DNA of 64,000 nucleotides from Caprella mutica. Its lineage: Eukaryota > Arthropoda > Malacostraca > Amphipoda > Caprellidae. Made by a program: the position numbers and the translations under genes. Shown here in pieces: positions 1-10,830 of this stretch. The notes beneath the pieces are model-generated. The model saw nothing but the letters and a program-made list of their open reading frames with translations, searched no databases and was not told the origin of the DNA. Each line of letters begins with the position of its first letter. Position 1 is the first letter of the stretch. Location: contig CANNZV010002513.1 in the NCBI GenBank assembly GCA_947561585.1, positions 31,428-95,427 on the forward strand, read 5' to 3'.

Positions 1-877
1 GTGCTTGGAGGTTTCGTTACTGGACGTTTCGTACCCGGACGTTTGGTTACCGGACGTTTCGTTACTAGGACGTTTTGTTACCAGGACGATTCGTTACTAG
101 GACTATTCGTAACCAGATTTACCGTTCCGAATCGCTACGAAAGATTTTTAAATTGAAGTGAGTTATAGATGGTGAACCATATACCGGAAATTTTCAAACA
201 TATTAGAAAATAGTATATAAGAATAAAGAGTTTAAATGTTATATTATATAGTCTTTTCTTATATGATTGAAAATAGTTACTACTTTCGCAAAATTGCGAG
301 AGGTTATGTATTTTTTTCATTAAGTTATTTTCATTCGGTATCTTGTAACTTCTGGTAATTGAATTTTACCTTAACGTTAAAACATTTTCGGAAATATGAA
401 AAACATAAGATTTTCCTAATGTAGGAAGTAGAGCAAGCTCCGAGTTCTCGGACTGAACCACATTTTCGATCGTGTGAGGAAAAATAAAATAGAATTATTG
501 TTATTTAACTTCTATATAGTTTGGTATCCATGATATTTTCACTTCCAACTTTTCTAATCAAAGACATTAAGAGATGATTGTTAATTTTAATACCTCTGAT
601 TATAATCAATATATAACCAAACGAATAAAAAATATGTTTAAAAAGTAGACATTATTTTTAAAGTAGTATAAATTTATAATGTATGGGATTGGTATAAAAT
701 GTAGTCGGCAACCCATTTCAAATTTAAAAAAAATTCATTTCTTAAAAAATATCGAAAAAGATGGTAACGAATAGTTTTGGTAACGAAACGTCCTAGTAAC
801 GAAACGTCCTAGTAACGAAACGTCCTAGTAACGAAACGTCCGGGTACGAAACGTCCAGTAACGAAACGTCCGGTCAC
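1..877. mobile_element. Foldback-type element with tandem-repeat arms (left end cut by window)
   Basis: The first ~115 bases are a degenerate tandem run of a 14-16-base unit containing GGACGTTTCGTTAC. The same unit returns in reverse complement (GTAACGAAACGTCC) at about 775-870. The two runs therefore face each other as long inverted arms around an AT-rich, non-coding middle of ~650 bases. No transposase is visible. The true left end lies outside the window, so size and target duplication cannot be judged. Confidence 0.6.
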
Positions 878-2384
878 CACTACAACAAAATAGCGGATAC
901 ATAAAAACCACATAACGGCAATTTATATTGAGAGTTTCCCAGGTATTACTCATCTATATATAAATACATGAAGATTACTTTGAAAAACTAATCGAAGATG
1001 ACGAAAAATAAAAGACAATTACTTTGAAACTTTCAACATAAATGACCGTTACCCAGTAAACATTACAATGTTGGGCCAACGTTGGCCCAATTCAGAACGA
1101 AACTCTGGACCAACCGGCCCAGAACAGTATATATCCATGTATAAACTACTTATTGGTACCGGCAATACTTAACGGTGCCGATGCCATGCATTTCTAAGGT
1201 CAGTACTATTTTCAAATAACAGGTGTATTAATTAGATTACGCTATACAGAACACGCGAAGACAACAGTTACTTCTAACAATGTATTAGCTGTCCTACAAA
1301 TACATTTTACAGATCGAAGTCAAGAAAAAAATATAGAACAGTTGCCAATTCAAACTCGAATCTATAATTTTACTTACGCTATTTTAACAAAATAATAATA
1401 TATCTATTTAAAATTAAATAGCAAGTATATTTTTCAATGTGAATAATTATTTCAGACGGAAAAAAACTTTTCATACTTAATAACTAACTAGCGTCCAAGC
1501 TCATTTTTATGAAATAAATAAATAAAGTGTTAAAATAATAATTGAAGGGATAACAGGCCTATTTATATAAATTGCCAGAAACGGCTATAATTCCAAATAT
1601 ATACTTAATTGAGGTATTAATTTGGTTATTTGGTGTGATCATGGCCTACTTAATTATGCGGCCTGATTTTCTGCCTTTTCGTCAAAAAAATAGAAGGTCA
1701 ATATTTTTCTCCATCGTTGCATGAAGGTGTGGTCTAAAATGCTTAGTTAAAGGTCCTCTCCAGGCTCCGGTAAAAAAATGAGTTTATTACATAATATTAT
1801 AGAACTAAGGTCTGCAATCATTATTCCGCAAACCGCATACAATTCGGTTCAGTATATATTTTATTATTTGCTTTTTAAGTTCTTTAATACTATGTGATCA
1901 ATAACTGAGCGAATCTCCAACCTGACGCTGAGAAAGAAGATTGTACACTCTTTGATTTGATTTCAAATTTAGATTTTTAAACAAACAATGCGTTTTTGGC
2001 CTTCGTTTAAGATATTAATTGTTTCCTAATGTATATAAACAATTCTATAATAAGTTTATCTAAATTTAAAAATTTAAACGAATAATAAATAGATTTATTG
2101 AACCAAATACTTAGTTGACAATCAAAACAAATGGTGTACATTCTTCTTCTTCAGACTGAAAATTAGAAAGTCGGAAGTAAAGTAGGTTTTGTAGAGTTTT
2201 GATTATAAAAATCTTTAAACGCATATAAAATTAAAAATATGCTATCAAATTTTATGGGGTTTGCAGTAAAATGATAAGAAACATTAGCCTCGTTGATTTA
2301 AGCAATAAAAAAAGTTTCTTGGAGGTGACCTTTAAAGAGTTAGAGGGTTAAGAAAGTATCGATCTTGTACCATTAAAGGGTGAC
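878..2384. other. AT-rich intergenic stretch with scattered repeat scraps
   Basis: No credible gene is visible. At 883-940 there is a motif (AGCGGATACA followed by ACATAACGGCAATTTA) that recurs near 11455, 20230, 38650, 39345, 58390 and 58720, so it belongs to a dispersed family. At 1068-1092 there is a self-complementary GGGCCAACGTTGGCCC stretch, related to sequence near 11580-11640. The rest shows only short simple repeats. Confidence 0.5.
1632..1712. repeat. Dispersed repeat, copy 1 (pair at 11778-11852)
   Basis: About 75 bases containing CGGCCTGATTTTCTGCCTTT and AGAAGGTCAATATTTT are nearly identical to 11778-11852, in the same orientation. Both copies lie close to TGGGCCAACG-type sequence, suggesting two pieces of one dispersed element. 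No coding capacity is evident. Confidence 0.55.
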
Positions 2385-3585
2385 CCACAGGGTGACCCAC
2401 AAAAAAGTTAACCGTACTTTGAATTGATATTACTCGAATGCTATTATATGTAAAGTACATTTTATGACGTAACTATTTGTCTGTCGATCCTTGAAAAAAT
2501 TAGTTTAATCTATGTTACGATATGGATACAGCAACGTTTTTAGTGTAGGGTACCTAAAACAGGCTTGCGCAAGGCCGGAAAATAATTTCCAAGGAAGATT
2601 GAATGAAACAAAATCAAATAAACAAGTTATAATAAATCCCTAATGATTTTAACTGAAAAACATTTAATCAGGTTATTATAAATCTCTTCAAATGTCAAAA
2701 AATAAATGCTACAAATGATGCTCTAAGCACCATTTCCTTCCACGTGACCTCAATTTCTGTCAACACACAAGCGAGCCTCTGTTATCAATGCATTCATGAC
2801 TCTTTTGATCAGCTGTGGATTTTCTTTGAGTAAATTGACATCATGAATGTCAATTTACTCGTTTACTCTCAACTCGTTGAGATTTTTCGGTGAAATATTG
2901 TACACCTTATTCTTTAGATTTCTCTATAAAGAATAGTCGCAAGACGTCAAATCTGGGTATCTTGTAGGCCACTCAATATCATGGTTCAGGGCTACAATGC
3001 GATCGCCAAACAACTCTTTCAGCCTTTCTTTGACAATAAGCCGACGATGAAGAGGGGCACTGTACTGGAACCACCAGAGTCTGTAAATCGATTGTTGAAA
3101 ACGCATGAGTAGTTCTGGAATTATCTTTTCGTTGATCATAGTCAGGTAAAGATCTCCATTAAAGTTGCCGTCGTAGAAGAAGGGCCTAGTGAGAGAGCCA
3201 TTTCCGCCTAGTCCAATCCAAAGGAGAGTTTTTCTCTACAGATACTCTTATCGAAGTTGAATTTTGGTGGACTGTTTTTCGGTGCATATTGTCTGACATT
3301 ATGAATGTTTACTTTACCATTCATGATTGTGTGATTATTTGATTTTGTTTCATTCAACCTCTCTTGGAAATTATTTTCTGTCCTTGCGCAAGCCTGTTTT
3401 AGGTACCCTACACTAAAAACGTTGCTGTATCCATACCAATAACATAGATTGAACTAATTTTTTTAAGGATCGACAGATAAAAAGTTACTTCATAAAATAT
3501 ACAAACTGAATTCTATATAATAGCATTTGAGTAATATCAATTCAAAGTACGGTTAATTTTTTGTAAGTAACCCTGTAATTAAGTT
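2385..3585. mobile_element. Decayed DNA transposon with ~200-bp terminal inverted repeats
   Basis: The sequence from about 2390 to 2600 is repeated in reverse complement from about 3360 to 3575, including CAGGCTTGCGCAAGG, the TAGTGTAGGGTACC block and an outer AACCGTACTTTGAATTGATA block. Between the arms on the minus strand lie fragments resembling an IS630/Tc1/mariner-type transposase. Long inverted repeats with a broken gene indicate a dead element. The exact ends and the target duplication are unclear: the left edge carries a doubled GGGTGACCCA. Confidence 0.65.
2745..3139 (-). pseudogene. IS630/Tc1/mariner-type transposase fragment
   Basis: The 71-codon open piece 2924-3139 has a block ending IEWPTRYPDLTSCDYSL, which matches the last catalytic region of this superfamily (xxWPxxSPDLxxxD). 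The QxDGAP motif that should precede it is degraded to QYSAPLH, so the middle catalytic Asp is lost. Downstream on the same strand, after stops and frame changes (about 2745-2900), residues such as NPQLIKRVMNA look like the usual C-terminal helix. The 5' half with the first Asp and the DNA-binding region is missing. It sits between the long inverted repeats of the surrounding element and is a relic with no active product. Confidence 0.6.
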
Positions 3586-3662
3586 AACATTATTTTTTTA
3601 ATGTTGCGATAAGAAACAAAACATTTTTAACAGTAATTATTATGAGCACAAGAAATATAATC

Positions 3663-3875
3663 TTAAATTAGGTTACATGTATACAAAATGTGTTCAAACT
3701 GTCGCCCATTTGTTGCGATGCAGGCGTTCAAACGTTTGTCCAATGATTGGTGGACGCGAGCAAAGACACCAGGAGTTCCACGAATCATTGCGGAGGCTTC
3801 GACAATCCTGCCAATCAGACCCTGTTCGGATTGAATCTGTGTTTCATACATCAAACTCTTCAAATGTTCCCACAA
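3663..3875 (-). pseudogene. C-terminal scrap of a second transposase of the same superfamily
   Basis: A 70-codon open piece begins WEHLKSLMYETQI and runs through ARVHQSLDKRLNACIATNGR to ...FEHIL. This is the usual tail of Tc1/mariner-like transposases found in many arthropod genomes (W-x-LK, then xRIVEA, then the RC..C...NGG.FEHL ending). No catalytic core precedes it: upstream on the minus strand the sequence becomes AT-rich. It lies next to, but out of order with, the fragment at 2745-3139, so it is a separate copy. A possible end of its element, ACACCCTGTA, is at 4068-4077. Confidence 0.6.
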
Positions 3876-4194
3876 GTAGGAATCTAGGGGCTTAATATCA
3901 TTTCATTTCCTTGCCAGGGTTTTTTTTACTAATTGTAAATATTTATTTACCCAACTTCAAGTCCTTGTAACTCTTTAACTAAGCATTTTAGACCATGCTT
4001 TCATAGAATATAGTGTTTATTTCGACGATTGCTACCTTATGTTAAAGTTTGGCAACAAAAGTGTCAGACACCCTGTATAAGTTTTAAATTGCTATATTAA
4101 ATATGAATAAAAAAATTTAGTATCCTATAATATTTATCCAATTAATTAAAGGTTAAATAAATTAATTAAAAGTTAAATTGATTAATAAAATGTA

Positions 4195-4370
4195 AATTAA
4201 ATTAATAATTATTTTATTTATTGATTAATAAAAATATTAATTATTGATTAATAAAAATATTAATTATTGATTAATAAAAATATTAATTATTGATTAATAA
4301 AAATATTAATTATTGATTAATAAAAATATTAATTATTGATTAATAAAAATATTAATTATTAAATTTAATT
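4195..4370. repeat. AT-rich tandem repeat, 23-bp unit
   Basis: About six copies of a 23-base unit (TTGATTAATAAAAATATTAA plus three bases) lie head to tail. The flanks 4130-4490 are looser ATTAATTAA-rich sequence. No coding role is seen. Confidence 0.8.
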
Positions 4371-4544
4371 AATAAATTGTTAATTAATTTTATAAAAATG
4401 TTAATTAAATTAATAAATTGTTAATAAAATTAATAAAAATATTAATCAATAAAAAAGTTATTTATTTATTAAATAAATATTATAATACACAATGCGAGTG
4501 TAGGTTCAGTAACTGTCTAATTTTCAAGCCAGCAGCCCGCACTT

Positions 4545-4690
4545 GTGTGACCGGGAGAGGCGAGTCGAGCTACTCGCATGCGAGTACAGTGGGACAGCTG
4601 CTGTCCACTGTCATGACAGTAACTCTCACCGTGTAACAAGCTTGTAAATTCGCCAGCTAGCAGCGAGCAAACTAGTTTCGTTTCGTCGAG
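4545..4690. repeat. Dispersed repeat rich in GCGAGT / CTCGCA motifs
   Basis: Sequence with GGCGAGTCGAGCTACTCGC, a TGTCATGACAGTAACTC block and CACCGTGTAAC is shared in style with 12110-12370 and 12560-12630. These appear to be copies of one dispersed, hairpin-rich element. There is no plausible gene: the overlapping 72-codon reading frame has no family features. Confidence 0.45.
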
Positions 4691-4767
4691 GATTTTTCAG
4701 CTGTTGTATCAGAAATAGTTTTCATTGAAGCTCTATATTCTTTATTAATATTTGTATGTCATTTAAG

Positions 4768-5205
4768 CCCCGTTTACACGTTATGATAAACTGGATTGTT
4801 ACAATCTACCATCACATGTAAAGAGGAGATCGTAGCGATTTATTGGAGTTAAGCTCCGTTTATACGCTACGATAAATTGCAGCGATATATCGTAGTGGAG
4901 AGGTTGTTACAATTTATCAGTACGTGTAAACAGGAGATCGTAGCGATTTATTGGAATTGGATTGTGTGATTGGTGCCAGCAGGCTCAAATTTCAATAAAT
5001 CGTTGCAATCTAACTCAATATATAATGCTAAACACATTCCAAATGCAGACCACCATAATGTTTCTTCCATGACGGTTAGTAAAAAATAAAAATATTGGAG
5101 TAAATATCGTTGCGTATAAACACTGTCTCAATCATCTGATAAATTGTTGCGATCTTTGTGTTCAATACGCTTCAATTTATCGTAGGGTGTAAACGGGGCT
5201 TTAGA
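4768..5205. mobile_element. MITE with AAGCCCCGTTTACAC termini
   Basis: AAGCCCCGTTTACACG at the left is mirrored by GTGTAAACGGGGCTT at the right. Internal partial repeats of TTTATCGTAGC / GATCGTAGCGATTTATTGG occur in both orientations. It is non-coding and about 440 bases long. The termini resemble those of PIF/Harbinger-type MITEs, but I could not find a clean 3-base target duplication, so the class is tentative. Confidence 0.6.
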
Positions 5206-5321
5206 ATTAGATTGTGTGATTAGTGCCAGCAGGCTCATATTTTTACGAATCGTAACGACAAATTTGAACGTGTAAACAGGTTTCCAAGAAATCGTTACAA
5301 TCTAACTCAATATATAAAGGC

Positions 5322-5723
5322 TGGTTTACACGTTACGTTTTGTATACCGTTTTGCCTGCGCAGTTCAAGACGTTGCAGGTAAAACGTTGCGTGTAAACAG
5401 GAAAACTGCACAATTTTTGACTCTGAAGGGAGACCGTGCAGGTGCAGCGATAACTGAGCTAATGAGAATAGATTTCCGTGAACTGCGCAGGCAAGTTGGA
5501 ACATGTAGACGTAGCTCCGTTTTCTGGATCATCTTTTTACTCAGTTTTCTTTCAACAGAGGACAATGGCTGACCTCAGGAATTGTACCCGTGAGTTTCTT
5601 AAAGAATTAATTGCTCTGTACGAAAGTTTTTCTTCCTTTGGTGAATCAAATCGAAGGAATATAGTGATAGATATAAAAAAGGGAAGGCGTAGGAAATATA
5701 AGTTAAAAATACAGAAAAATTGA
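5322..5723 (+). mobile_element. Harbinger-like fragment with start of a MADF-type protein
   Basis: The sequence GGCTGGTTTACACGTTACG at 5322-5340 resembles a transposon terminus and is followed by GC-richer non-coding sequence. An open frame from ATG 5565 to 5723 encodes 52 residues starting MADLRNCTREFLKELIALYE, which resembles the first helix of a MADF/Myb-like domain. Such a protein accompanies the transposase in many PIF/Harbinger elements. The frame then runs into a basic tail and stops, so the rest is lost. This is a 5' remnant only. The identification rests on the terminus plus about 20 residues and is an inference. Confidence 0.4.
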
Positions 5724-5729
5724 CGTGAC

Positions 5730-7060
5730 CGGACAATTGCCACCTAAATAATTATTATCAGACCACTTAACTTTAAATATAGTGCTAAATCATGCATAAT
5801 ACGATCATGCATTTATACGATTAATTACAAATTTCTTCATACATCATTTATTTTTATATTAAAAAACGGATTATTTCAATTGGTGATATAATAAATTATA
5901 TATTCATATATTGTTTTTTATTTAGTATACGATTTATTTCCATCATATACTATATTTCCATTATACAATTGATCATTTACTTTATAAATTAAATATTTCT
6001 TCCTTTGTCACCACTATCATTAAGCAAATATTTAAAATTTATTATATGGCAAGTATACATTATTTGAAATCAGTCGCTAAAATCATGTACATATTTTAAA
6101 TTTTAAACTCCTTTTACATTTTTCATTATGAATTTTCAAACTTTTCTTTCCGTTCTAGTGACCGGTTATATTCTAAATATGACACAAGTCATTAGTATTT
6201 TTTTTCTATAAAAATATGTTTAATTAACGTTATCAATGTACAATATTATTGATTCATGATCAATTGTGGATTATGTCCTAGCACCGAAATTTATGCATAA
6301 GCAAACGGAGAAACAATAGTCATTTTACAATCTTACAATTTACAAGGCAATTTGCAATTTATCATGGCACCATAGTAAATTAATGGAGAAGTATGCTAAG
6401 TTTCGAATTCATTGATGGTGAACTTGATCGATTCTTCAAAATGATGTAAACAAATGGCGTCGCATAGAGTACTCTCAAATATTATGAGTAGAGCCCAGAC
6501 AAATACCATAAAGTCCTAAAATTGCCAAAAATGCCATAAAGTCCTAAAATATCGTAAACTCCTAAAATGGGGTGACATCAATTTGAGGCAAAAATATTTT
6601 GAGAGAATCCAATTCAAAAACAACTATTCTAGAAACTATATTATTTTAAAAAAATTAAATGAAATATCAAAATTCAAAGTGAAATATTTAGGAAACATCC
6701 ACTTTGGATACTACTATAATATAGGAAGACAGTTTCAAATAATATTTTTACGGAAAAAATAATTTAGGAGTAAATATTTGAAAAAAATATTATTTAGGAA
6801 ATATTTAAAGCATAAAAACATTTAGGAAGTAGTGCGACTTGTGTTCCTTTCTGTTGTCTTTTATACTCACCTCAGCTCTTAATTTAGGCAGGTGAGAAGA
6901 CCATGTCACGCCATGTAAGCTAAGGGTTCTTCGTAACGCACTCTCCAATTGTCGTCACATTCTAGTCACTTCTAGAACAAGACTGGGACCATATCCATGG
7001 TATAGGCTTTTTACAAATAGATGTATAACTTAGCCCACTGTTAATTCAAGTTTTCATACT
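5730..7060. other. AT-rich intergenic stretch, no gene seen
   Basis: I see no supported coding sequence. A short local repeat containing CCATAAAGTCCTAAAAT and CGTAAACTCCTAAAAT lies at about 6507-6565. The rest is AT-rich, with poly-A and poly-T tracts. Confidence 0.5.
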
Positions 7061-7265
7061 TTGACAGTAGGGGAAGATGGTGATCAATGGGACAAAAAAA
7101 CACAGAAAGATTAATATTTCATTTACTATTGGCAAAATATGAAAATAAAAAATTCATGTGTAATATAGATATTCCTTTATAAAATGAAATTAACTCGAAT
7201 TGTTTCACACATTCTGTTAACTAGAAAAATCTTAAATAAAAAACAAAAAAAATTGTCCCATTGTA

Positions 7266-8561
7266 CAGGGTGGGGCGTAAGTTTGGAAGCAAATGAAAGT
7301 GCATATTATAATCCAACGAAAAATATATTTAATAATTTACAGTTATGTATTATTACATAAGGGTTTTAAAAATTCAAAAATCATAAATTTATTCAAAATG
7401 TCCCCCCTTGTTTTTAATAACAGCCTCAAATCTCCTCCGAACTCTTCCTACTGCGGCACGCAACTCTTCTTGTGAAATTTCCTTCCAAGATCTCTGGAGC
7501 GAACGCTTTAAATCATAAACACTGCGATGGAATTTACCACAGGCCTTTGATTCAAGAATGGACCATACCGAAAAGTCCATAGGATTAACATCTGGGGAGC
7601 AAGGAGGCCACATTTCTTTGGACCAAAACCGTGGAAGATGGTCATGGCACCAGTTTTGAGTGACATTTGCAGTATGTGAAGTCGCGCCGTCTTGCTGAAA
7701 TGTCCATAGAGTGTCATTACCGAAGTGATCCTTAGCTGACTCCAACATTGGCGTCAAAATATTCTCAATATAACATTTAGCATTGATTTTGGCCCCTTGT
7801 TCCACAAAAATTAAAGGAGATCTCCAAGTTTCTGAAACGGCGGCCCAGACCATTACTGAAGCAGGTTTCATGGTTCTGTGGACAGTTTTTTGGTTGTATG
7901 GGAAGTCTTTTGCACTTTTACCAATTATTCTGTCATTCCTCCGGTTGTGAGCCATTTCCACTGTGAAAATTTTTTCGTCAGACCAAACAATTTCACCAGC
8001 CGTGCCAGACTTCAATTCTCTCAGAAGTGCTTTGCTTCTCTCCAATCTCTTTTTCTTTACAGCTTCTGACAGAGTCTGTCTCTTTTGGAGGGTGAAAGAG
8101 GACATCTTTAGGTATTTTTTGACAACTCTTCTCATTGTTCTGGGACACACATTAGCTGTTTTGGCTAACAATCGTATTGACCTTTTCGGATTCCTCCTGA
8201 TCTTCTCTCGGGCACATTTAACAGTTGTTTGGTGCGTTGTGAGCGTGGTCTATCACTTCTTGGACAATCAGTCAAGTCTCCTCTCTCATTAAAACGCTTC
8301 ACACACTTCCAAACAGTCGATCTCGCTATTGAGAGAGTCTTTGAAATGACGGAATCTGACTTCCCGGCACGGTGTAGTGCAATAATGGCTTCTCTTTTGT
8401 CTGACATTTTTGAATTGACTAAATTTTTGTAAAAAATAACACTGCCACGTCATAATGTAGTGTCTCTACTATAGTTCAAACCCTATGACATACTTAGGAA
8501 CTTATTTTTAAGAATTATATTAATGTTTGAAAAATTGCTTCCAAACTTACGCCCCACCCTG
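7266..8561 (-). mobile_element. maT-like (DD37D) Tc1/mariner transposon, 1,296 bp, TA target
   Basis: The termini are CAGGGTGGGGCGTAAGTTTG at 7266 and its exact complement CAAACTTACGCCCCACCCTG ending at 8561, with a TA on each side (7264-7265 and 8562-8563). This is the standard TA target duplication of the Tc1/mariner superfamily. The length of 1.3 kb is typical of a full-size element. It carries one transposase gene on the minus strand that is broken by a frameshift. It is inserted in the left part of the AGTAGGGG element. Confidence 0.9.
7389..8407 (-). pseudogene. maT-like transposase, frameshifted
   Basis: The protein starts MSDKREAIIALHRAG at 8407 with an N-terminal helix-turn-helix (SVISKTLSIARSTVWKCVKRF) and then a GRPR-like linker (SDRPRSQRT). 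Around 8200-8225 the frame changes, and the rest (8171 down to 7389, 260 codons) carries the catalytic core. That core has WSDEKIF (first Asp), WTFQQDGATSHTA (second Asp) and CSPDVNPMDFSVW (third Asp). Counting residues gives 37 between the second and third Asp, the spacing of the maT/DD37D group. It ends with the usual VGRVRRRFEAVIKNKGGHFE tail. All three catalytic Asp are present, so the frameshift is the only obvious lesion. This suggests a fairly young copy, or a sequencing error at one base. Confidence 0.88.
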
Positions 8562-8670
8562 TATACCAGCACATGTGAACAATGGGACATACCCTGGTGA
8601 ACGATGGGACAGTTTATCAAACTTGTATATTGTTGATGTTATGGTCAAATTTCAAGTTCGAATAATCTCT

Positions 8671-8889
8671 TTATGTTGTCCCACATTCAGTTGGTTCATA
8701 TAATATCAGTTCAATGTACTCTAGCTTCACCGATGCCATATCAGGAACATTTGGGAAATTAAACTCATTTATTGAATCTTCGCCTAACATCAATATTTCG
8801 TATTTATCTTTTTCATGCTTTTGGCCAACAGAATACGTTTTAGAAGTCTCATCAAATTCTACAAGAGCATAAACCTTCATTTCCAACAT
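8671..8889 (-). CDS. Short unassigned frame inside the composite element
   Basis: A 72-codon frame begins MLEMKVYALVEFDETSKTYS. A start of the form 'xYALVEFD' is seen at the N-terminus of some BEN-domain and small chromatin-related insect proteins, but 30 residues are too few to decide. There is no visible exon partner. The frame ends just before sequence rich in the TGTCCCATTG motif. It could be a captured exon, the start of an element-encoded protein, or chance. I would not assign a function. Confidence 0.25.
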   Translation of the reverse strand: MLEMKVYALVEFDETSKTYSVGQKHEKDKYEILMLGEDSINEFNFPNVPDMASVKLEYIELILYEPTECGTT

Positions 8890-9134
8890 TTTGGGCGGAG
8901 ATTTAAGTTCTACAGATGAATGGATCAGTTAAATTAAGAGTTCTATACCAAACCAAGAACAATAGTTCTTAGGCCATCTACGGATACTTCAAAACGTGAT
9001 TTCGAAGGCCATATCATTTTAGTGGCACCAGCAAAAAATCTCTTCTTTTTCTGGTGTATCCGTTGCAATCATGCTGCGTCTTTTTCTTTTATTATGAGAA
9101 ATTTGTTTTCTATGCTGTGTTTTGTGAGGTTCTA

Positions 9135-10022
9135 GGTAAATTGCTCGAAAACAATTGCTCGAAAAACAATTGCTCGAATGAACAATTGCTCGAAAGAATA
9201 ATTGCTCGAAAGACAATTGCTCGAAAAACAATTGCTCGAACGACCAATTGCTCGAATGAACAAAATTGCTCGAATTATAAAATTGCACAGTTTTCGATTT
9301 TATAAAAGTCAGTCATTAATGAAGTGGAGCTGCACCGAACAATCCTTGTTTCTTTTTAGTAATTGATCATTAATCATTCTATAAATGATTTTAATTATTA
9401 TTCATTCTGCATAATCTTTTTTTTTAGACCGTTTGTGTCATCTCGTATGTAACATGTGAATTGGAATCATGTGGTGAATCACTACTGTTTTATCATAAGA
9501 CCCGAAAAAATTGTAAATTTATTAAAACTCTGCCATAACTTTGAGTTATTTCACCTATTGAGGTGCCACATACAGATAGGCTAGTAATAAATATGTTTTT
9601 GTGTGTTTTATGATAAAAAAAACATGAATAGTAGTGATTTACCACATGATTCCAATTCACATGTAACATACGAGATGACAAAAACGGTCTAAATAAAATT
9701 ATGCAGAATGAGTAATAATTTAAATCATTTATAGAATGATTATTGATCAATTACTAAAAAGAAACATGGATTGTTATGTGCAGCTCCACTTCAAGAATAA
9801 CTGACTTTCATAAAATCGAAAACTGTGCAATTTCATAATTCGAGCAATTTTGTTCATTCGAGCAATTTGATAATTCGAGCAATTGTTTTTCGAACAATTT
9901 TCTTTCGAGCAATTGTTCTTTCGAGCAATTGTTCGTTCGAGCAATTGTTTTTCGAACAATTTTTTTCGAGCAATTTTTTTCGAGCAATTGTTTTTCGAGC
10001 AATTGTTTTCGAGCAATTTACC
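9135..10022. mobile_element. Near-perfect foldback element with AATTGCTCGAA repeat arms
   Basis: The whole stretch is one palindrome with a centre near 9560. The outer arms are tandem runs of a 14-16-base unit (ACAATTGCTCGAAA), about ten per side. Inside them the arms continue as matching unique sequence: AAATTGCACAGTTTTCGATT with its complement, then the CAGCTCCACTT, TGATCAATTACT and GATTCCAATTCACATG blocks in both orientations. Only about 110 central bases are unpaired. The outer limits are GGTAAATTGCTCGAAAAC and its complement. No transposase and no clear target duplication are seen. The short reading frames here are products of the repeats. Confidence 0.85.
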
Positions 10023-10830
10023 GGCTACCGTTTTGTGATGACCTCAGATTGCTAAAGCCCTTGAACATGGTCGAAAGCACCGCTTCAGCTGGAAGTTCTG
10101 TTTCTACAAGAAGATATGAAGATACAGTTCACGTTATTGTATCAAAAATAGATATTTATTGATTCATATGGAATAACTAGACAGTTTGTTTGAAAATAGG
10201 GCACTGTCCCATTGTTAACCAAATTTGCTGTCCCAATGAACACCATGAAGTCTTTTTGAAAACATATGGATATAGCGGCTCAACTATAAAAGTATAAAGG
10301 CAATCCTTTCATATTATCATACTTTACATATTACTCAATTTTATAGAAAAATACCGTAAGTATTATATGTTAAATTAACAAATTTATAACAATTGAAACA
10401 GAGTACGAAAAATTTAGTTTTCCCACCTCTAAAACACTTTTTCGCTTTTAAGCAGATCTGACTGCACCCCAACCGCTGAATGCAATGCGAGTGAATGCAC
10501 GGAAGTGTGCCTAAATTACCACTAAGATTTTGTTGAAAATCACCCTAAAATAAAAAAGTTATTCAGCAGGTCCCATTGTTCCCAGTGTCCCATTGATGAC
10601 CATCTTCCCCTACTTATCAATGTTTCTGTTCGCGCAATTTGCCGACATGCACAATCTCGAGAATACGCTGCACGTTTTAAAACATTTTCAACCACCCATT
10701 GCTGAGCGCGCGTTAATACCTTCGTTTCATTTATTTTGAAATCCAAAACTAATATATGTGTATCGGGATGTGTGCAGCTCCCACACCCTCCTGCCAGGTC
10801 ATAAAACAGTTATTATGAACTGTGGACTTA

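Larger units (their letters stand above)
7066..10614. mobile_element. 3.5-kb composite DNA element bounded by AGTAGGGGAAGATGG termini
   Basis: Left end AGTAGGGGAAGATGGTGATC... (7066 on) is matched in reverse complement by ...CCATCTTCCCCTACT ending at 10614; the inverted repeat runs about 29 bases with few mismatches. A subterminal motif TGTCCCATTG or its complement recurs near 7085, 7256, 8579, 8606, 10204, 10228, 10570 and 10587, as expected of transposase-binding repeats. Nested inside are a maT-type element (7266-8561) and a foldback (9135-10022). No intact transposase of its own is seen; the short minus-strand frame at 8671-8889 may be a remnant of its cargo. The superfamily is not determined because no target duplication is clear. 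Confidence 0.65.

Noticed and set aside
4418..4636. 72-codon plus-strand frame
   Set aside because: It crosses an AT-rich tandem repeat and a dispersed hairpin repeat, with no family features.
9019..10162. Several 64-89-codon frames rich in Asn-Cys-Ser / Arg-Ala-Ile
   Set aside because: They are direct translations of the AATTGCTCGAA tandem arms in both orientations.
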